Positions 37,198 to 46,244 of a DNA stretch of 64,000 bases are shown here, one piece after another. The translations under genes and the position numbers were made by a program. The stretch is from NCBI GenBank assembly GCA_002067895.1, contig MVRE01000017.1:62001-126000 (forward strand). The letters run 5' to 3'. Origin of the DNA: Methanoregula sp. PtaU1.Bin051. Lineage in GTDB: Archaea; Halobacteriota; Methanomicrobia; Methanomicrobiales; Methanospirillaceae. The notes beneath the pieces were generated by a model. That model made no database searches. It was not told the DNA's origin and saw nothing but the letters and a program-made list of their open reading frames with translations. Position 1 is the first letter of the stretch; every line of letters begins with the position of its first letter.

Positions 37198-38158
37198 GAT
37201 CGCGGCAATAGTGCTGCCCACACTCTTTGCTGCAATAATCCTCGGCTGGATGCTATTCAGCATCTGGGGGCAGCTGCTTGAGGCGTTCGCCCACATCGTG
37301 CCCCAGTACCTCGCGCTCGCAGTGATCATCTGTTCCGCAGGGTGGGTCATCCGGGGCTGGCGGTACCAGACAATCCTTGTGTCCATGGACAACAAGGTCA
37401 GCCTCCGCACGTCTACCGGCTGCATTCTTGTCAGCCAGACCGTCAACCTCGTCGTTCCCTTCCGGATCGGCGACTTTGTCAGGATCTTCATCTTAAACCA
37501 CGAGTACGATACCCGGTATTCAGACGGGGTCTCCTCGATTGTTGTCGAGCGGGTCTTCGATGTCGCAACGGTCGCGCTCCTGGGCCTTGCCGCACTCCCG
37601 TTCGTTATTGGTGCCGACCCGTCCTATTTCACTGTCATCGTTGCCGTGCTTGGCCTGTGTGCTGCCTTCTTTGTCTTCCTCCTGTTTGCAGGCAGGTTCC
37701 GGTCGGAGAATAAATACATCCGGATCATCCTCTCCATGCTCCACGAGATCCGCAGGGCCTCGCTCTCGTTCCGCTCAGTCATCGTGCTGGGGTGCTCCTC
37801 GGTCGTGATCTGGCTCTTTGATATCTTTGCCTGCATATCGGTAGTTATGATGTTTAAGCAGGAAGTCTCCTTTGCAACCGTAGTCTTTGCAATCGTTGTC
37901 GGGAACCTGATCAAGGCGGTGCCGATTACCCCCGGCGGGCTTGGGACCTACGAGTTCCTCGTCGCCCGGACATTCGCCCTTGCGGGTATGCAGGAACCGT
38001 ATGCAAACCTGATTGCCATCATCGACCACTTGATCAAGAACCTTGTCACCCTTGCGGGAGGGATTATCTCGATGTACTTCTTCGGTGACTGGGTAATGCC
38101 CACGATCAAGAAAGTGTTCCGCACAAGGCTTGACGGGGGGACGGATTCTGGTCCCTGA
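37187..38158 (+). CDS. Flippase-like membrane protein (UPF0104/LPG synthase TM domain)
   Basis: 323 residues with eight or nine helices, of the lysylphosphatidylglycerol-synthase-TM/UPF0104 family. The motif ALVIICSAGWVIRGWRYQTIL-like start, FRIGDFVRIFILN and ITPGGLGTYE are family hallmarks (ALAVIICSAGWVIRG, PFRIGD, TPGGLGTYE). Proposed as glycolipid flippases or polyprenol handlers in archaeal N-glycosylation. Its start overlaps the transferase gene by 11 bases and its end overlaps the YYY gene by 29 bases. Confidence 0.88.
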   Translation: MYRKIAAIVLPTLFAAIILGWMLFSIWGQLLEAFAHIVPQYLALAVIICSAGWVIRGWRYQTILVSMDNKVSLRTSTGCILVSQTVNLVVPFRIGDFVRIFILNHEYDTRYSDGVSSIVVERVFDVATVALLGLAALPFVIGADPSYFTVIVAVLGLCAAFFVFLLFAGRFRSENKYIRIILSMLHEIRRASLSFRSVIVLGCSSVVIWLFDIFACISVVMMFKQEVSFATVVFAIVVGNLIKAVPITPGGLGTYEFLVARTFALAGMQEPYANLIAIIDHLIKNLVTLAGGIISMYFFGDWVMPTIKKVFRTRLDGGTDSGP

Positions 38159-40172
38159 GCTGCAGCAGCTCCTTTCGGTTGCCGCATGGTTTCTCGTCAT
38201 TTCCTTCCTGCAGCTCTCGCTCTACCCGGCGCTGAAGAAGACGTTTGACCGGTACGCGTACCCGGCAGCGTTTGCAGCCTCGCTCCTCGTCTTCACCCTT
38301 GTCTCGTGGTACTGCGGGCTTGCACAGCTCCCAATCCAGCTCGCGCTTGTTCCGTTCATCGCCCTCTTTGCGTACCACGCGGCAACCCTCAGGTACATCA
38401 GAGACGACCTGAAAGCCCAGTGGAGATGGGAGATCGTCTTCCTCGTCTTCTTCTTCCTGATGCTGGAGGTGCGGTTCGTCAACCCGGCCATCAGCTATGC
38501 CGAGAAGTTCATGGATCATGCGTTCCTCGCGTCAGTCATGCGCTACCCGGTCGTGCCGCCGCTCGACCCGTGGTTTGCAGGTGGCGTTATCGACGGCTAT
38601 TATTACCTCGGTTACTGGGCATTTGGCTGCCTTGGGATTGTAAGCGGCGTCCCCTCGAACATCGCGTTCAATCTTGCGCTCCCGACCGTTCTCGGCATCT
38701 CGGCGGTTACCCTGTACGCGACCGGTGATCTGCTCCTCGAACGGTTCCGGTACCTTCCGATCCTCGCGCTGCTCATACCCAACCCGGCCATTGTCTGGCA
38801 GCTTATTACCGGGACTGCCGTGAACCCGGCATACGACCCCTCGCTGAACTGGCTGGGGACCCGGGTGATCACCAACACCATCAACGAGTACCCGCTCTTC
38901 TCTTTTGTCTGGGGAGATGTCCACCCACATGTTGTCGGGATCTTCAACCAGCTCTTCCTCATCTTCATCCTCGCGTACGCGTACAGGAAATGGAGCAGGC
39001 TTTCAGGTACGGCCCGGTGGGGGGTTTGCATCCTTGCCGCCCTCAGCCTCGGCTCGATGCCGGCCATGAACACGTGGGACGTCCTGATCTATGCACCGGT
39101 CGTGCTCATCTTTGGCGTCCTGATGTGGTGGCGGGACCGGGCTGCTTCCGGAAACCTGCGGGCAGCGCAGTTCCTGCTTGCCGTCCCCCCGTTCTCGATT
39201 GCCTGTTACGTCCCGTTCTACTTCACGCTGAAGGCAGGTACCGGTGGCCCTGCCCTCGTTGCCGTGCCGTCCGACCCGGTCCAGTTCCTTTTTGTCCACG
39301 GGTTCTTCATCGCGCTATTCTTCCTGATACTTGCCCGTGACATCGCAAAACGGCCGCATCTCATTCTCGTTGCCGTCCCGTTCGTTGTCGCAGGATACCC
39401 GGCTGCAGCCATTGCAGCTGTCCCTGCAGTCTACCTGCTCGCCCGACGACCGGTCGACATACCGCAGGTCCTCGGGATGCTCGGCTTCATCCTCATCATC
39501 CTGACAGAGTTTGTCTACCTGAAAGACAATATGGGAGACACGTACTTCCGGATGAATACGGTCTTCAAGTGCTACAATGTAGCGTGGCTGCTCCTCTCGG
39601 TCTCCGTCTTCACCATGGCGGGGAAGGCACTCTCGGACTCGGGCCGGATACCGGGATGTACAAAACAGCAGAAGGCCACAGCCGTAATCATGGCCGTCCT
39701 CCTCCTTGCGGCAGCCCCGCTTATCGCGCTCCCCGCATTGAGCTCCGACAGCCACTCGCTGGACGGGCTCATGTATATCGATGAGGCGCACCCTGGCGAT
39801 GCTGCCGCTGTCGCGTGGCTGCGGGCCCTTCCCGCACCTGCAGACATACGGATCGTAGAAGCGGTCGGGGCGGACTACACATACTACTCCCGCATCTCGT
39901 CGTTCACCGGTATCCCGACGATTCTCGGGGAGCCGTTCCACGAGGTCATGTGGCGGGGGCAGCGGGGCGGATGGTATGGCGAACGGACGGACGACGTACG
40001 GGCAATCTACGAGCAGCCGGAGAAGACCCGCGTCCTTATGGAAAAATATAACGTGACATATCTCGTGCTGGGCGAGCCCGAACGGGAGAAGTATAACGTA
40101 ACCGCCATATCAACGGATGTAACCCTCGCTTTCTCACAGGGCGGGACGGAGATCTACCGGCTGGTCGCGTGA
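38130..40172 (+). CDS. YYY (DUF2298) membrane protein
   Basis: 680 residues with about twelve helices. The lumenal loop after an early helix contains FAGGVIDGYYYLGYWAFGCLG, the triple-Tyr motif that defines the Chlor_Arch_YYY domain (TIGR03662/DUF2298) shared by archaea and Chloroflexi, and later VDYTYYSR-like aromatic stretch at the soluble C-terminus (ADYTYYSRISSFTG). GT-C-like layout suggests a lipid-linked glycan transferase. Start is TTG at 38130 by frame; it overlaps the preceding gene. Last gene of the glycan block; a T-rich sequence follows the stop. Confidence 0.85.
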   Translation: MTGGRILVPELQQLLSVAAWFLVISFLQLSLYPALKKTFDRYAYPAAFAASLLVFTLVSWYCGLAQLPIQLALVPFIALFAYHAATLRYIRDDLKAQWRWEIVFLVFFFLMLEVRFVNPAISYAEKFMDHAFLASVMRYPVVPPLDPWFAGGVIDGYYYLGYWAFGCLGIVSGVPSNIAFNLALPTVLGISAVTLYATGDLLLERFRYLPILALLIPNPAIVWQLITGTAVNPAYDPSLNWLGTRVITNTINEYPLFSFVWGDVHPHVVGIFNQLFLIFILAYAYRKWSRLSGTARWGVCILAALSLGSMPAMNTWDVLIYAPVVLIFGVLMWWRDRAASGNLRAAQFLLAVPPFSIACYVPFYFTLKAGTGGPALVAVPSDPVQFLFVHGFFIALFFLILARDIAKRPHLILVAVPFVVAGYPAAAIAAVPAVYLLARRPVDIPQVLGMLGFILIILTEFVYLKDNMGDTYFRMNTVFKCYNVAWLLLSVSVFTMAGKALSDSGRIPGCTKQQKATAVIMAVLLLAAAPLIALPALSSDSHSLDGLMYIDEAHPGDAAAVAWLRALPAPADIRIVEAVGADYTYYSRISSFTGIPTILGEPFHEVMWRGQRGGWYGERTDDVRAIYEQPEKTRVLMEKYNVTYLVLGEPEREKYNVTAISTDVTLAFSQGGTEIYRLVA

Positions 40173-40341
40173 TGCGGCCGTTCATCCACCGCTTTTTCCA
40201 TTATTTTTCCGGTATGATATCCCCTGGACAACAAGGGCTTGAATAACCTTTATTGCCCATCCTGTCGACTTCATATGGCACATCATCAACTGACTGATGA
40301 GTAATGAAGGAGTACTACGCACTCCTGAATGAGGTGAGTTT

Positions 40342-40710
40342 ATGGCAAAAGGCTATGTTAAAACCCAGGTTCCCGACGAGCTCCAGAACAAGGCGCTCGA
40401 AGCTTTGGAAGTTGCACGAGATACCGGAAAGATCAAGAAGGGCTCCAACGAGGCCACCAAGGCCATCGAGCGGAGCACCGCCATGCTGGTCCTGATTGGC
40501 GCTGACGTCGAACCCGAAGAGATCGTCATGCACCTCGGCCCGCTCTGCGACGAGAAGAAGATCCCGTACATCTTCATTAATAAGCAGAACGATATCGGCG
40601 CCGCAAGCGGCCTTGATGTCGGCTCTGCTGCTGCAGCGATCGTCAAGCCCGGGAAAGCAAAGGACGTCATTGACGAACTGGCAAAGCAGCTTGTTGCACT
40701 GAAGGCGTGA
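40342..40710 (+). CDS. rpl7ae: 50S ribosomal protein L7Ae
   Basis: 122 residues, with the conserved kink-turn-binding loop region [24 protein letters not shown] and CDEKKIPY. It binds kink-turns in 23S rRNA and is also a core protein of archaeal C/D, H/ACA RNPs and RNase P. ATG at 40342 follows a GAGGTGAG ribosome site. First gene of the conserved L7Ae-S28e-L24e-Ndk cluster. Confidence 0.97.
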   Translation: MAKGYVKTQVPDELQNKALEALEVARDTGKIKKGSNEATKAIERSTAMLVLIGADVEPEEIVMHLGPLCDEKKIPYIFINKQNDIGAASGLDVGSAAAAIVKPGKAKDVIDELAKQLVALKA

Positions 40711-40717
40711 GGGTCCC

Positions 40718-40927
40718 ATGGCAGACGATGCAACGCCGGCAGAAGTGATTGAGGTCGTCGGTTCCACCGGCATGCATGGCGAGGCTATGCAGGTCAAGTG
40801 CCGTATCCTCGAAGGCAATAACAAGGGCCGCATCATCACCCGCAACACGGTCGGCCCCATCCGCGAGGGCGATATCGTGATGCTCCTTGAGACCGAGCGT
40901 GAAGCAAAGAAGCTCTCGAGGCGGTGA
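40718..40927 (+). CDS. rps28e: 30S ribosomal protein S28e
   Basis: 69 residues with the family opening [21 protein letters not shown] and the C-terminal [19 protein letters not shown]; an OB-fold protein of the small-subunit head. Seven bases after L7Ae and six before L24e. Confidence 0.96.
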   Translation: MADDATPAEVIEVVGSTGMHGEAMQVKCRILEGNNKGRIITRNTVGPIREGDIVMLLETEREAKKLSRR

Positions 40928-40932
40928 AGACA

Positions 40933-41124
40933 ATGGTCGAAAAGCATCCCTGCAACTTCTGCGGGACCATGATCGAGCCGGGCACCGGCAAGATGTTCGT
41001 CAAGAAGGACGGCTCCATCTTCTATTTCTGCGGCACCAAGTGCGAGAACAATCACAAGCTGGGACGTGTCCCGCGCCGTGTCGCATGGACGAGCGCGGGC
41101 AGAAAGGCACGCGGCAAGGAGTGA
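40933..41124 (+). CDS. rpl24e: 50S ribosomal protein L24e
   Basis: 63 residues from ATG at 40933. Zinc-binding CNFCG...FCGTKCENN (Cx2C...Cx3C) and the basic [11 protein letters not shown] tail identify L24e. It lies between S28e and Ndk, the standard archaeal order. Confidence 0.97.
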   Translation: MVEKHPCNFCGTMIEPGTGKMFVKKDGSIFYFCGTKCENNHKLGRVPRRVAWTSAGRKARGKE

Positions 41125-41132
41125 TTTGGCCC

Positions 41133-41585
41133 ATGGAGCGCACTTTCGTGATGGTCAAACCGGACGGTGTCCAGCGGGGGCTTGTCGGGCAGATCGTCTC
41201 GCGTCTCGAGGAAAAGGGCCTCAAGCTTGTCGCGGCACGATTCGAGTCCCTCCCGGAGGCACGCGTCAACGACCAGTACCGGGAGCACCTGGAAAAACCG
41301 TTCTTCCCCTCGCTCAAGAAATACATCATGGGAGGCCCGGTCTTCCTTATGGTCTGGGAGGGGAGGAACGCGGTTGCGATCGTCCGTAAACTGATCGGGG
41401 TGACCAACCCGCAGGAAGCTGCCCCGGGCACCATCCGCGGCGACTATGGGATCGACATCGGGAGAAACGTCATCCATGCCTCCGATTCCGGCGAGAGCGC
41501 CGCCCGCGAGATCGCAATCCATTTCAAGCCGGCAGATATTTCGTCATACACTCGGATTGACTCCGCCGTGATCTACGAGTATTAA
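41133..41585 (+). CDS. ndk: Nucleoside diphosphate kinase
   Basis: 150 residues. Phosphate-binding [13 protein letters not shown] and the active-site loop [12 protein letters not shown], whose His is phosphorylated, are intact. Balances NTP pools. Last gene of the L7Ae cluster; a T7 run follows the stop. Confidence 0.97.
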   Translation: MERTFVMVKPDGVQRGLVGQIVSRLEEKGLKLVAARFESLPEARVNDQYREHLEKPFFPSLKKYIMGGPVFLMVWEGRNAVAIVRKLIGVTNPQEAAPGTIRGDYGIDIGRNVIHASDSGESAAREIAIHFKPADISSYTRIDSAVIYEY

Positions 41586-41598
41586 TCCGATTCCTCCC

Positions 41599-41605
41599 TT
41601 TTTTT
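41599..41605 (+). terminator. T-run terminator after ndk
   Basis: Seven T's 14 bases after the ndk stop, in a pyrimidine-rich stretch with no hairpin, typical of archaeal intrinsic termination. The MarC gene begins downstream with its own AT-rich upstream sequence. Confidence 0.45.
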
Positions 41606-41671
41606 ATCAGCATTGAAACTTGTTTTAATGATCCATAAACACTATATCCCCGCCTGTCGCACGGTACGGAT

Positions 41672-42325
41672 ATGGACGGCGATCTGGTGACGTTTGCCCT
41701 TCTGGCCCTCTCGTCACTCATCATCATCGTCAACCCGCTGGGCGCAACGCTTATCTACGTATCACTGACAACGAACCTCGACCGGGTACAGAAAAACGTT
41801 GTGGCCAGAGATTCCTGCCGGTTTGCGCTGCTCGTGCTCCTTGCCGTTGCGGTTCTCGGTGCACTGATCCTGCAGCTCTTTGGGATCAGCCTCGAGGCGT
41901 TCCGGATTGCCGGGGGCATTCTCCTGTTCGGGATCGGTATGGAGATGGTATACGCAAAGACGTCACGCACCAAGCTGACCGCAACCGAGAAGTACGAGTC
42001 GCGGGAGAATGACGATATCGCGCTGATGCCGATCGCCATCCCGATGATCGCGGGGCCGGGTGCGATCACGACCACGATTGTGCTTATGAACGAGGCAGGT
42101 GCGAGGCACATCGCTGCATACGGGATCGTTATTCTTGCGATCATTGTCTCGATTGCAATCACGTACTTTATGATGAAAAACTCCGACTATATCATGACAA
42201 AAGTAGGGCAGCGGGAGTACCGGGCAGTAAACCGCCTGATGGGGATGCTGCTGATCGCAATTGCCGTGCAGTTCATAATATACGGCGTCAGGAACGCCTT
42301 CCCGCTGCTTGCCGGAGGAAGCTGA
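41672..42325 (+). CDS. MarC-family membrane protein
   Basis: 217 residues with six hydrophobic helices. NPLGATLIYVSLT and AIPMIAGPGAITTTIVL (usual P-x-GPG motif) are characteristic of the MarC/UPF0056 family, once named for multiple antibiotic resistance but without a proven function. Its stop overlaps the following small gene's ATG (TGATG). Confidence 0.9.
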   Translation: MDGDLVTFALLALSSLIIIVNPLGATLIYVSLTTNLDRVQKNVVARDSCRFALLVLLAVAVLGALILQLFGISLEAFRIAGGILLFGIGMEMVYAKTSRTKLTATEKYESRENDDIALMPIAIPMIAGPGAITTTIVLMNEAGARHIAAYGIVILAIIVSIAITYFMMKNSDYIMTKVGQREYRAVNRLMGMLLIAIAVQFIIYGVRNAFPLLAGGS

Positions 42326-42537
42326 TGGGCGACTGGGATCTCATATCGATCGGAATCGTGCTGGCCGGATGCAGCATCTGCACGGCGGGCATCATCATGG
42401 CAGCGATCCTGCTGGGGTTTTCGGTACCGAACGGGCCGTTTCTGATGTTCACGGCCATCGTGCTGACCGTGATCAGCGTCGGCGTGATCATCATCGCCCA
42501 GCAGCAGCTTGAGAAAGAAGCGGCAAGAGGGCCGTGA
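42325..42537 (+). CDS. Small two-helix membrane protein
   Basis: 70 residues with two hydrophobic helices (IGIVLAGCSICTAGIIMAAI and FTAIVLTVISVGVIII) joined by a short turn, and a charged tail (QQQLEKEAARGP). Coupled to the MarC gene by a one-base overlap, so possibly a companion. No family recognised. Confidence 0.65.
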   Translation: MGDWDLISIGIVLAGCSICTAGIIMAAILLGFSVPNGPFLMFTAIVLTVISVGVIIIAQQQLEKEAARGP

Positions 42538-42544
42538 TTCGGCG

Positions 42545-43330
42545 ATGAAGTGCTGCTGCGCTCAGATAACAGCCTGCTGGGAGGATCCGAAAGCCACCCT
42601 CGACAAGATCCGCCCGCAGGTCGCAAAGGCTGCCGGTGACGGTGCATCCCTGATCGCTTTTCCCGAGCAGTTCGCGACCGGCTGGGATCCCGCATCGAAC
42701 CAGCATGTTCAGGATCTATCCGGGCCGATCGTCACGGCGCTGAAAGCGTACGCGGAAGAGTACGCGATCGCTATCCTCGGCTCGTACCGGGAAGCACACC
42801 GCCCCCTCCCGTTCAACACAGCGATCGCAATCGGCCCGGACGGCTCCGTCATTGCGCAATACCGGAAGATGCACCCGTTCACGTTTGCCGGCGAGAACGT
42901 CCACTATGCTCCCGGGGACGACCTCGGTATCTTCGATGTCCGGGGTTTCAGGCTCGGGATTGCCATCTGCTACGATCTCCGGTTCCCCGAGCTCTTCCGG
43001 CTCTATGCCGACAAGGGCGTGCACGGCGTGGTCGTGCCTTCCGCATGGCCGGAGAGCCGGCTGTCACACTGGGAACTTTTTATCAGAAGCCGCGCCGCCG
43101 AGAACCAGATGTACGTGATCGGGGTAAACGCGACCGGGACGACACCGGTCGATACGTATGCGGGCACTTCGATGGTCGCCGGGCCGGACGGGTTCGTAAG
43201 TGCCCGGGCCGGCAGCGAGGAGACTTTTCTTACAACAGAACTCGATGCCGGCATTGTCAAGGAGGTGCGGCGGCAGTTCCCGGCACTCAAGGACCAGCGG
43301 GCCGGTATCTACCGGAAGCTTGGGCGGTGA
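42545..43330 (+). CDS. Carbon-nitrogen hydrolase (nitrilase/omega-amidase-like)
   Basis: 261 residues from ATG at 42545. The catalytic triad is seen: Glu in FPEQF, Lys in YRKMHPF, Cys in IAICYDLRFPELF. The latter together with the surrounding sequence places it with omega-amidase/Nit2-like enzymes that hydrolyse short dicarboxylate monoamides such as alpha-ketoglutaramate. It starts MKCCC, an unusual Cys run of unknown meaning. Probably transcribed with the upstream MarC pair (seven bases away). Confidence 0.9.
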   Translation: MKCCCAQITACWEDPKATLDKIRPQVAKAAGDGASLIAFPEQFATGWDPASNQHVQDLSGPIVTALKAYAEEYAIAILGSYREAHRPLPFNTAIAIGPDGSVIAQYRKMHPFTFAGENVHYAPGDDLGIFDVRGFRLGIAICYDLRFPELFRLYADKGVHGVVVPSAWPESRLSHWELFIRSRAAENQMYVIGVNATGTTPVDTYAGTSMVAGPDGFVSARAGSEETFLTTELDAGIVKEVRRQFPALKDQRAGIYRKLGR

Positions 43331-43397
43331 ACAGGCCGGTTCTGCCTGCAGCCTTTCGCCGGATATATTTACCAAGGGCGCACATTGTACGACTACT

Positions 43398-44603
43398 ATG
43401 TACCGGCTCGTGTGCGTCAGCTGCGGGGCCAGCTACCCTCCTGACGAGATCCTGTATAACTGTACCAAATGCGGGCACCTCCTTGCCGTCCGGTACGACC
43501 TGCCGGCACTCGCGGTCTCGCGGAAGATCTGGGACTCACGCCCGCTCTCGGTCTGGCGGTACCGGGAGCTGCTCCCGGTGACGATCGAGCCGGTGACCAT
43601 CAACGAGGGCGGCACCCCGCTCTACCACTTAAAAAGGCTGGGAAAGGAGCTGGGCATTCCCCACCTCTACGCCAAGCATGAGGGGATGAACCCGTCCGGC
43701 TCGTTCAAGGACCGGGGCATGACCGTCGGGGTCTCGATGGCGCTTCAGCTGAAGAAGAAGAGTGTTGCCTGCGCGAGTACCGGCAATACGTCGGCAAGTC
43801 TTGCGGTCTACGCGGCCAAGGCGGGGATCCCTGCCGTCGTGCTCCTGCCGGCCGGCAAGGTTGCGGTCGGCAAGGTGGCACAGGCACTGATGCATGGCGC
43901 AAAGGTCATCTCGATCCGCGGCAACTTCGACCGTGCGCTTGAGATGGTGCACGAGCTCTGCCTCTCGCACGGCCTGTACCTGCTCAACTCCATCAACCCG
44001 TTCCGGCTCGAAGGCCAGAAGACCATCGGGTTCGAGGCGATCGATCAGCTTGGCGGCGTGCCCGACAGATTCGTACTTCCGGTCGGCAATGCCGGCAACA
44101 TCTCTGCGGTCCACAAGGGCCTGCTGGAACTTAAGGAACTCGGCCTTGTCGACTCCCTCCCGATGATGACCGGCATCCAGGCGGCCGGGTCCATGCCGGT
44201 CGTGCGGGCGATCCGCGAGAACCTGCCCGAAGTGATCCCGGAAGGAGACCCGGAGACCGTCGCGACCGCGATCCGGATCGGGGCACCCGTGAATGCGGAA
44301 AAGGCGCTCACCGCGATCCGGACTACAGGCGGGCTTGCGGAGTCGGTGACCGACGATGAGATCCTCGCTATGCAGCGTGATCTTGCGCGGAAGGAAGGGA
44401 TCGGGGTCGAGCCGGCCTCTGCGGCATCGGTTGCCGGAGTAAAAAAACTAATAGAGGCAGGTGCGATCGACCGGTCGGAGCGGATCGTCTGCGTCGTCAC
44501 CGGCCACCTCTTAAAAGACCCTGACACGGTGATCAGGCAATGCGAACCCCCCACCGAAATCGACGCGGATTTGCCCTCGCTGCTTGCTGCACTGCGCTTG
44601 TAG
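43398..44603 (+). CDS. thrC: Threonine synthase
   Basis: 401 residues. An N-terminal zinc ribbon (CVSCG...CTKCG) marks the archaeal-type enzyme. The PLP lysine is in SGSFKDRGM, and the Gly-rich phosphate loop is PVGNAGNIS. Converts O-phosphohomoserine to threonine. The start ATG at 43398 gives MYRLVCVSCG; the longer open frame upstream lies in the nitrilase. Confidence 0.95.
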   Translation: MYRLVCVSCGASYPPDEILYNCTKCGHLLAVRYDLPALAVSRKIWDSRPLSVWRYRELLPVTIEPVTINEGGTPLYHLKRLGKELGIPHLYAKHEGMNPSGSFKDRGMTVGVSMALQLKKKSVACASTGNTSASLAVYAAKAGIPAVVLLPAGKVAVGKVAQALMHGAKVISIRGNFDRALEMVHELCLSHGLYLLNSINPFRLEGQKTIGFEAIDQLGGVPDRFVLPVGNAGNISAVHKGLLELKELGLVDSLPMMTGIQAAGSMPVVRAIRENLPEVIPEGDPETVATAIRIGAPVNAEKALTAIRTTGGLAESVTDDEILAMQRDLARKEGIGVEPASAASVAGVKKLIEAGAIDRSERIVCVVTGHLLKDPDTVIRQCEPPTEIDADLPSLLAALRL

Positions 44604-45163
44604 CTGCGCTTCTTGTCGCACCCTGTGCTGCGCTGCATGCCGAATACTACGTGCTGCCAAACGGCACGGCATACAATGCATCGGTCGATATCGCAGATGC
44701 CGACCGTTTCGAGTTCCACGAGCTGGGTATTCTCGGTGAGCGTATCCCGATAAAGGCGGGCAACATCCAGCTTTCCGGTAACTGCTCGCCGTGCAACTAT
44801 ACCGCAAACGGTTTCTCTGTCATCACGTTTGAGAAGGGCAACTATACCCTCCTATACATGGCCCCCCTGCGGGACTTCCACCTCCAGGCAGCGTTCGACA
44901 AGCCGTATAGCGTGAACGTTACGCTCCCGGAAGGGTTCGATGCGAGAAATCCGCTTCTTGCCGGGATCAGCCCCGCCGGTGCGGCTGTAACCGGGGGACC
45001 TGAAAACTCTACGACGATTGCATGGAACAGGACGGCGGCTGTAGATCTCCGGTTCTATGACCGGAACCGAGAGACTCTCCTCTATTTCTTCGGTAATTTC
45101 TGGATCGTGATCGCAATCGTGCTATTAACACCGTTTTTCCTAACGATGCGAAAGAAGGGGTGA
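44540..45163 (+). CDS. DUF5803-like secreted membrane protein
   Basis: 207 residues. A long basic-then-hydrophobic signal (RGFALAACCTALVAALLVAP) and one C-terminal helix (FGNFWIVIAIVLLTPFFLTM) with a short basic tail enclose a beta-rich outer domain with several N-glycosylation sequons (NGT, NYT, NST, NRT). It overlaps the end of thrC by 64 bases. Resembles the DUF5803 family of methanogens; function unknown. Confidence 0.72.
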   Translation: MRTPHRNRRGFALAACCTALVAALLVAPCAALHAEYYVLPNGTAYNASVDIADADRFEFHELGILGERIPIKAGNIQLSGNCSPCNYTANGFSVITFEKGNYTLLYMAPLRDFHLQAAFDKPYSVNVTLPEGFDARNPLLAGISPAGAAVTGGPENSTTIAWNRTAAVDLRFYDRNRETLLYFFGNFWIVIAIVLLTPFFLTMRKKG

Positions 45164-45228
45164 AAAACAGGAAGCCGGGCAGATTAACCGGAACCGTGCG
45201 AAGAGCGGTAAAAAGAGTATTGAGAAAA

Positions 45229-46173
45229 CTATGCCAGCCCGAACGACTTCAGGACAACGTTCGGGTTGACAGCACCGACATGGTAAACTTTTCCCTCGCT
45301 GAGTTCGTTGATGACGACCTCGGCCGGTGAGAAGAGCGCTGTGTCGATCTTGTAGAAGTCGTAGCCAGCCTCCTTGAAGATGTCGTTGAACGGCTTTCCG
45401 TAGCCCTTGGACTTGTTACTCGGGATCTTCTCGAGGTAGTCCTTGATCTCGGGGGCCTTCATGGTCAGCATGATCCTCCCGTGGTAGATTGTTGCGTCGT
45501 TGGTGACCCCCATCGCGAGCTTCGGGCCGCGTACCGGCGGGAGCGGGGCAGTGCCTATGGCGGCAGTGATCTTCTTCGTGTCAAAGCCGAGCTCGTTCAA
45601 CTTATAGATTGCAGTCTCGACACAGCGGCCGGCAACCTGGATGGACCCGACAAGGGAGGAGGTCGGGGCGACAACCGCACAGGTGTTGCCGACGTCGACA
45701 TGACAGTCCGCAGCGATCTTTTCCATGACCTCGCCGTTAGGCAGGTGGTCGGACTCGAGGCAGATCACAGCGCAGTCATAGTCGTCCTCATACTCGATGA
45801 CCTCATATGTGTGCTTCGGCTTGAGCGAGAGGGCCCGGGCCGGACCGCTTCCCATCGCGAAGTAGTTGCCCACCTTGACGGTCCATCCCGCCTTCTGGGC
45901 GCCGAGGCATGCAATCGACGGGAAATCCGTATTGACGTCGATGAAGGCGACAGGGAGGCCCGCAATCTCCCCCATTCGGAAGTTCACTTCGCCAAGCCCG
46001 CCCATGCAGATCTCGGTGAAGGCCCGGCCCGCTGCGTACCCGCCCCGTGTGCTCACGCCGCAGTCCACAATGCGGGCACCGTTGTCCAGCTCGTGGTAGG
46101 CCGCATTGAACTCCTCGGAAAGTTCGGCAAGGTTGTCAAAAATTTCCAGTGCCAGTTCGTTAACACTCAACAT
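45229..46173 (-). CDS. mch: Methenyl-tetrahydromethanopterin cyclohydrolase
   Basis: 314 residues. Opening LSVNELALEIFDNL and the motifs CGVSTRGGYAAGRAF, CMGGLGEV and IGTAPLPPV are those of Mch. It hydrolyses formyl-H4MPT to methenyl-H4MPT and water in the CO2-to-CH4 pathway, in the cytosol. One of the strongest signs that the host is a methanogen. It is followed (upstream in the strand sense) by the Orc1 gene at 71 bases. Confidence 0.97.
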   Translation of the reverse strand: MLSVNELALEIFDNLAELSEEFNAAYHELDNGARIVDCGVSTRGGYAAGRAFTEICMGGLGEVNFRMGEIAGLPVAFIDVNTDFPSIACLGAQKAGWTVKVGNYFAMGSGPARALSLKPKHTYEVIEYEDDYDCAVICLESDHLPNGEVMEKIAADCHVDVGNTCAVVAPTSSLVGSIQVAGRCVETAIYKLNELGFDTKKITAAIGTAPLPPVRGPKLAMGVTNDATIYHGRIMLTMKAPEIKDYLEKIPSNKSKGYGKPFNDIFKEAGYDFYKIDTALFSPAEVVINELSEGKVYHVGAVNPNVVLKSFGLA

Positions 46174-46244
46174 AATTCAAAATCCCCTGTACCATAACAC
46201 GATGACCGCCGAATAAATAATTCTTGCCAAATGTATGCAAAAGA

